Below, in pieces: positions 60,515 to 64,000 of a stretch of 64,000 bases of DNA. Source of the stretch: Climacteris rufus (lineage: Eukaryota > Chordata > Aves > Passeriformes > Climacteridae); assembly GCA_013398175.1 (NCBI GenBank), contig VZRZ01006827.1, positions 2,590,980-2,654,979 of the forward strand, given 5' to 3'. Within the stretch, counting starts at the first letter, position 1, and each line of letters starts with the position of its first letter. A program made the position numbers and the translations under genes. The notes under the pieces are model-generated. The model was not told the DNA's origin, searched no databases, and was given only the letters and a program-made list of their open reading frames with translations.

Positions 60515-63044
60515 TTGTTCCCTTTGCACTACTTAATTCTGTCCTCTGGTAATAATATTATACCTTAGCAACTTTCTATATAACCTTCCTTAATATACTG
60601 TGTCAGCTTTCCTTCCCCAAGAGGTGGATGGCAAATCGCAGCTCCAAGGACAGGGACTGCTGATGCTCAGGAAACTGACAGAGACCAAATCTCTCTGATT
60701 ACATGTAAGCTGGTGCAACCATCCCCAGGTGCTAATTGCAATAAATATGACTTATATAAAGCAGGTTGGTGTGCTGCTTCTCTCTGTTCCTCTGTACAAC
60801 CTTTACTTGTGGTGAAAGAGATGCCTGGAAGATACAGCCTCCTTTTGCGAACGCTGAGGAGCAGGAGCACAGTGCATGTGGCTTCCTTCTCCCCTCCTGT
60901 GCCCCATGTGAATCAGAAATAATTACATTGAGATTCAGGTCATAGTTCCAGCACTCTGTGACACTGAGGGTGAGGAGGGCCAGGCTTTTCCTGATTCACC
61001 ATCTACCCAGTTCAGGATTTCTCTGAAAGGCCTTGTCCTGAAGTAAGGACACAGGATAAGCCCAGACACAGAGACAGCTGCCAGCATGAGCCTTGTTTGG
61101 CAAGTGGCTATGACTTGTACCAGCTATGCTGGTCTCGGCCAGGGAGAAGGCACTTAATAAATATCTCTGCATGCCCTGGTCAAACCCCTGTGCCTGGTTC
61201 CTCTCTTGACATAAACTAGTGGGGCTTCACTGCTCACAGCAAAACTCCCCTCTGAAAGCCATCTAAATAAAAATTAAGAGTGCTTATTGAAAACAGTGAA
61301 GTTTTTGCTTGGAAAAATACCAGAGAGATTAGTGAAATTCTAATATCTAGTGTACCAATAGAAAAAGGTCTTTTGTTGTTGTTGTAGGGTTTTGTTAGCA
61401 CAAAACGTTTTCTGTCTATATTTGTAACTTTCTGTTAGTTTTAGATTTTTCTCTCCCTTTCAGTAAATATTTTTTTTCAGGCAAGTTGCACCCAGAGGTC
61501 TCCATTATGTCATCTGCTCTGTGTCATCAGATCTCTACATGGGCTGAAGTCATTATGACCTTTGGGGATCTGAGTGCTCAGATCATATTACAAATTTACT
61601 GCTGAAATGGAATAATTCGATTTTTGCTTGGTTAGTGTAGCTCTAAGCACCGCCACAAATCCTCTGCTGCCATCTTATGGCTGTTGTATTTATTGTATTT
61701 ATTAACACACTGCGTTGCTTCTGAAGTGTTTGAAAATGCAAATTCAGTGGCCTTTCTTCCTGATTCCCTTCATACTGAACATACACTAACAGGTCAGAGG
61801 GGAAAACCGGGACATAATTTGCAAATGGATTATGTGCAGATGAACTGACCTTTTAGTGGGAGTGTGTATCATGATTGGCAAGCTCTCACAGGAGCCTGTC
61901 TCTGTTTAAGTTTGCTTTATCTCTACACAAATAGAAGTAGAGATGCCTCTGAATAAATTTGTGGGCTCTTCTGTGGACTCAATTTTAGCAGTCAAACAAC
62001 CACGCTCTGAAATACAGCCCAAGATAACAGAGAAATTCCAAGAAGGAGAAGTAGGTAGTCTGCATCTATCACTTTGTATGGCAGTTCATGCCTTCATCTC
62101 ATGTCACCAGGGGCTGCAGATACTGTCAGCAGCAGCAGCAGCTGCTTTGAAAGCAGCCCAGTATGAGACTTTTATGTCACCTCTCACCCTATTTCAGCAA
62201 TATTTGGGAAATGCTCTCTGTCCACAAAATCCAAGCAGCTGCACAAACACCTCTTAACTCAGAGAAGGACTCCATGTCTGGAGGTGCAGCCCTCACCCAG
62301 CCTATCGCTATCAGGCCATGGAAATGGGCTTCACTTTTCTGTAGTCAGAACCAAAGCACAAAGCTCTTGTCTCTTTTTCCATGCAGAAGATTTATCAGAG
62401 GCCGTGGGGGTCCACAGGTGAACAGCTCACTGCCAGTATTTGGAAGGGTGTCTGGAAAGCAGAGCAAGGTTTGTCTCAGTACAAAATCTGCATTTACACA
62501 CTCATTTTGCCTGTTCCCGGTGTAAACAGTCCAACAAGGTGCCACTCTGCCACGGTGTAAGAGTAGGATTGGCAGCACATGATTAGAAACCAGGGAGTGA
62601 TAAGGAGGAGAGGGACAGTTAGGTTATCTCTGCTTCCAGATGGGATCCCAACCTACCCTGCATTTCTGTGTTGGCTTTATCAGAGTCAACTTTTTCAAAA
62701 GACCTTTTTAAACTCTTGACCAGGGAGTAGTCACCCTGTCACATTTCTCCTCAGGAGAACTGTCTTAGACTTCTCCAAGTCATGGTTTTCTTCCTTTTTA
62801 CAAGAAAAACACCAGATACCTTGGAATTAAGAGAACTATCAAGGTGATGGACACTCATACCAGGTGGAATTGGTGCAACCAGGTGCTTCCTTGTGGATTG
62901 TGGGCACAGTGCTACCAGTAAATTGTCTGCTTGGATTTATTAATGACTTCTGAATTGCTGTGAGAATCTGGAAAATCATCTTTGATTGAAGAACTGCCAC
63001 CAAAACCTGAGTGCAAATTACAAACGGCAGAATTTTCCAGTTCC

Positions 63045-63060
63045 AAAAAAAAAAAAAAAA
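63045..63060. repeat. Run of 16 A
   Basis: A homopolymer A run followed by A-rich sequence, just before the candidate ART4 exon. Confidence 0.9.
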
Positions 63061-63130
63061 CCAGAAAAAGGGGAAAAAACCACATGGAAATTATATTTAC
63101 TTGAAAAAAATGTTCTTCACAGTGTCTTGG

Positions 63131-63202
63131 ATGGACTCCATGAAGCTGCTACCTCTGGGCAGCCTCCTGTTCCTGATTTTCTCACAAATACTGGTGAAAG
63201 GG
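63131..63202 (+). CDS. ART4: Candidate first coding exon of ART4 (partial, runs off window)
   Basis: An open frame with ATG at 63131 and again at 63140 encodes a signal-peptide-like segment: Met-Lys, then a strongly hydrophobic core with LLFLIF, ending in VKG at a GG/GTAAAT donor at 63203. The position, strand and order fit: in human the gene after MGP in the direction of transcription is ART4, the GPI-anchored ADP-ribosyltransferase-family protein of the Dombrock blood group, whose first coding exon also ends shortly after a signal peptide. No later ART4 exon is in the window, so the catalytic-fold region cannot be checked. A further in-frame ATG at 63110 exists. This is an inference from synteny and a short hydrophobic peptide, and could be chance. 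Confidence 0.35.
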
Positions 63203-64000
63203 GTAAATATTGTTCTTTACTTGAAATGGTGAAATTGTTTATCCCATTAAAATAAACTTCAAATTTGTTTTTTCACATTTGAAACAGGTTCTTTAAGGAC
63301 TGGGTTCAATTTTAACTTTTCTGCTTTCAGTTCCTCTGTTCCGTTTCTTACCTGTCCTAATTCTTTTTAACCACTTGGTTGGAATTTTCCTCTTGTCTGG
63401 AGCCAGATGGTTTCCTGGAATATGTTTGTGAATAGATGTCATGGAATATTTCCTCTCCTTTTCCAGCCTGTCTCAGCTGAGCCCCTGACAAAATCAATGT
63501 GTTGTTGGATGGGACAGTGACAATATTACTCTATTTCTCCATTTCTTATGGCTGCTTTTTAGCTTTCCCTCAAAGCAATTATGATATCATGGAGGAATAA
63601 ACTGAATCCCTGTATAGTTTATGGGCCAGTATAACTTCACAGGCTAAGAAAGGTATTGATTTGGTTGTGACTAGGATGAATATTTGAATATCTATCTACT
63701 TGTAGAATTCAACTATCAACTGACTACAGCACTTCACTAGTCTACTAAGTGATCATAAAGCAAAAAGAACAATGCCATAACTCACACCATTTCTTAGTTC
63801 TTATTATGCAAGGTTTTTATTAATTAGACAGGTTAGAAACACATAATTGGCATGTCATTTCATAGGCAGAGTATATTAGGTGTTATTTTCCTGTTATAGC
63901 ACCCAGTTTTGTAAACTCTTACTCACATGTTTAATGTTTATCTACATGACAAGTCCAGCTGGTCTCACTGGGACAAACTGGATGAATAAAAGTTTTGGCA
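63203..64000 (+). other. End of window, no gene seen
   Basis: About 800 AT-rich bases after the candidate ART4 exon. If that exon is real this would be its first intron. No ART-family sequence was recognised here. Confidence 0.45.

Larger units (their letters stand above)
59640..63105. other. Intergenic region after the osteocalcin-like gene
   Basis: About 3.5 kb with a CACAAAGTATTTT-type tandem repeat (59881-59953), an A run (60326-60345) and a TA-rich stretch (60458-60514). No coding exon recognised on either strand. Confidence 0.5.

Overview
The window is vertebrate nuclear DNA, almost certainly from a bird. It carries spliced genes with GT-AG introns and AATAAA signals, several CR1 LINE fragments with the avian-type 3' ends, and genes whose order matches the ARHGDIB - ERP27 - MGP - ART4 block known from human 12p12.3. 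All recognised genes lie on the + strand. There is no prokaryotic, plasmid or CRISPR content.

Layout: (1) positions 1-8.7 kb hold ARHGDIB (RhoGDI-2/D4-GDI), with a CpG-rich promoter and non-coding first exon, then five coding exons that rebuild a 200-residue protein. (2) Positions 9.4-28.3 kb hold ERP27, seven coding exons that rebuild a 270-residue non-catalytic PDI-family ER protein. An 829-base assembly gap lies just before its exon 3. Intron 5 contains a short CR1 piece, a 24-bp perfect palindrome and an LTR-like element on the minus strand. (3) Positions 28.3-48.6 kb are a roughly 20-kb intergenic stretch with CR1 fragments, simple repeats and one promoter-like block near 45.85 kb. (4) Positions 48.6-51.84 kb hold MGP (matrix Gla protein), four exons, 103 residues. 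(5) Positions 55.1-59.6 kb hold a second Gla-protein gene, four exons, 100 residues. Its exon phases match MGP exactly, but its mature part is osteocalcin-like. (6) Near 63.1 kb there is a possible first coding exon of ART4, running off the window.

The genes do not form an operon; each has its own promoter and poly(A) signal. ARHGDIB controls Rho GTPases in blood cells and ERP27 binds unfolded clients in the ER. MGP and its neighbour are secreted vitamin K-dependent calcium-binding proteins. The most interesting item is the osteocalcin-like gene in tandem with MGP: it keeps the three osteocalcin Gla positions, the disulfide pair and a furin-type site, yet sits in the MGP locus and shares the MGP intron plan.
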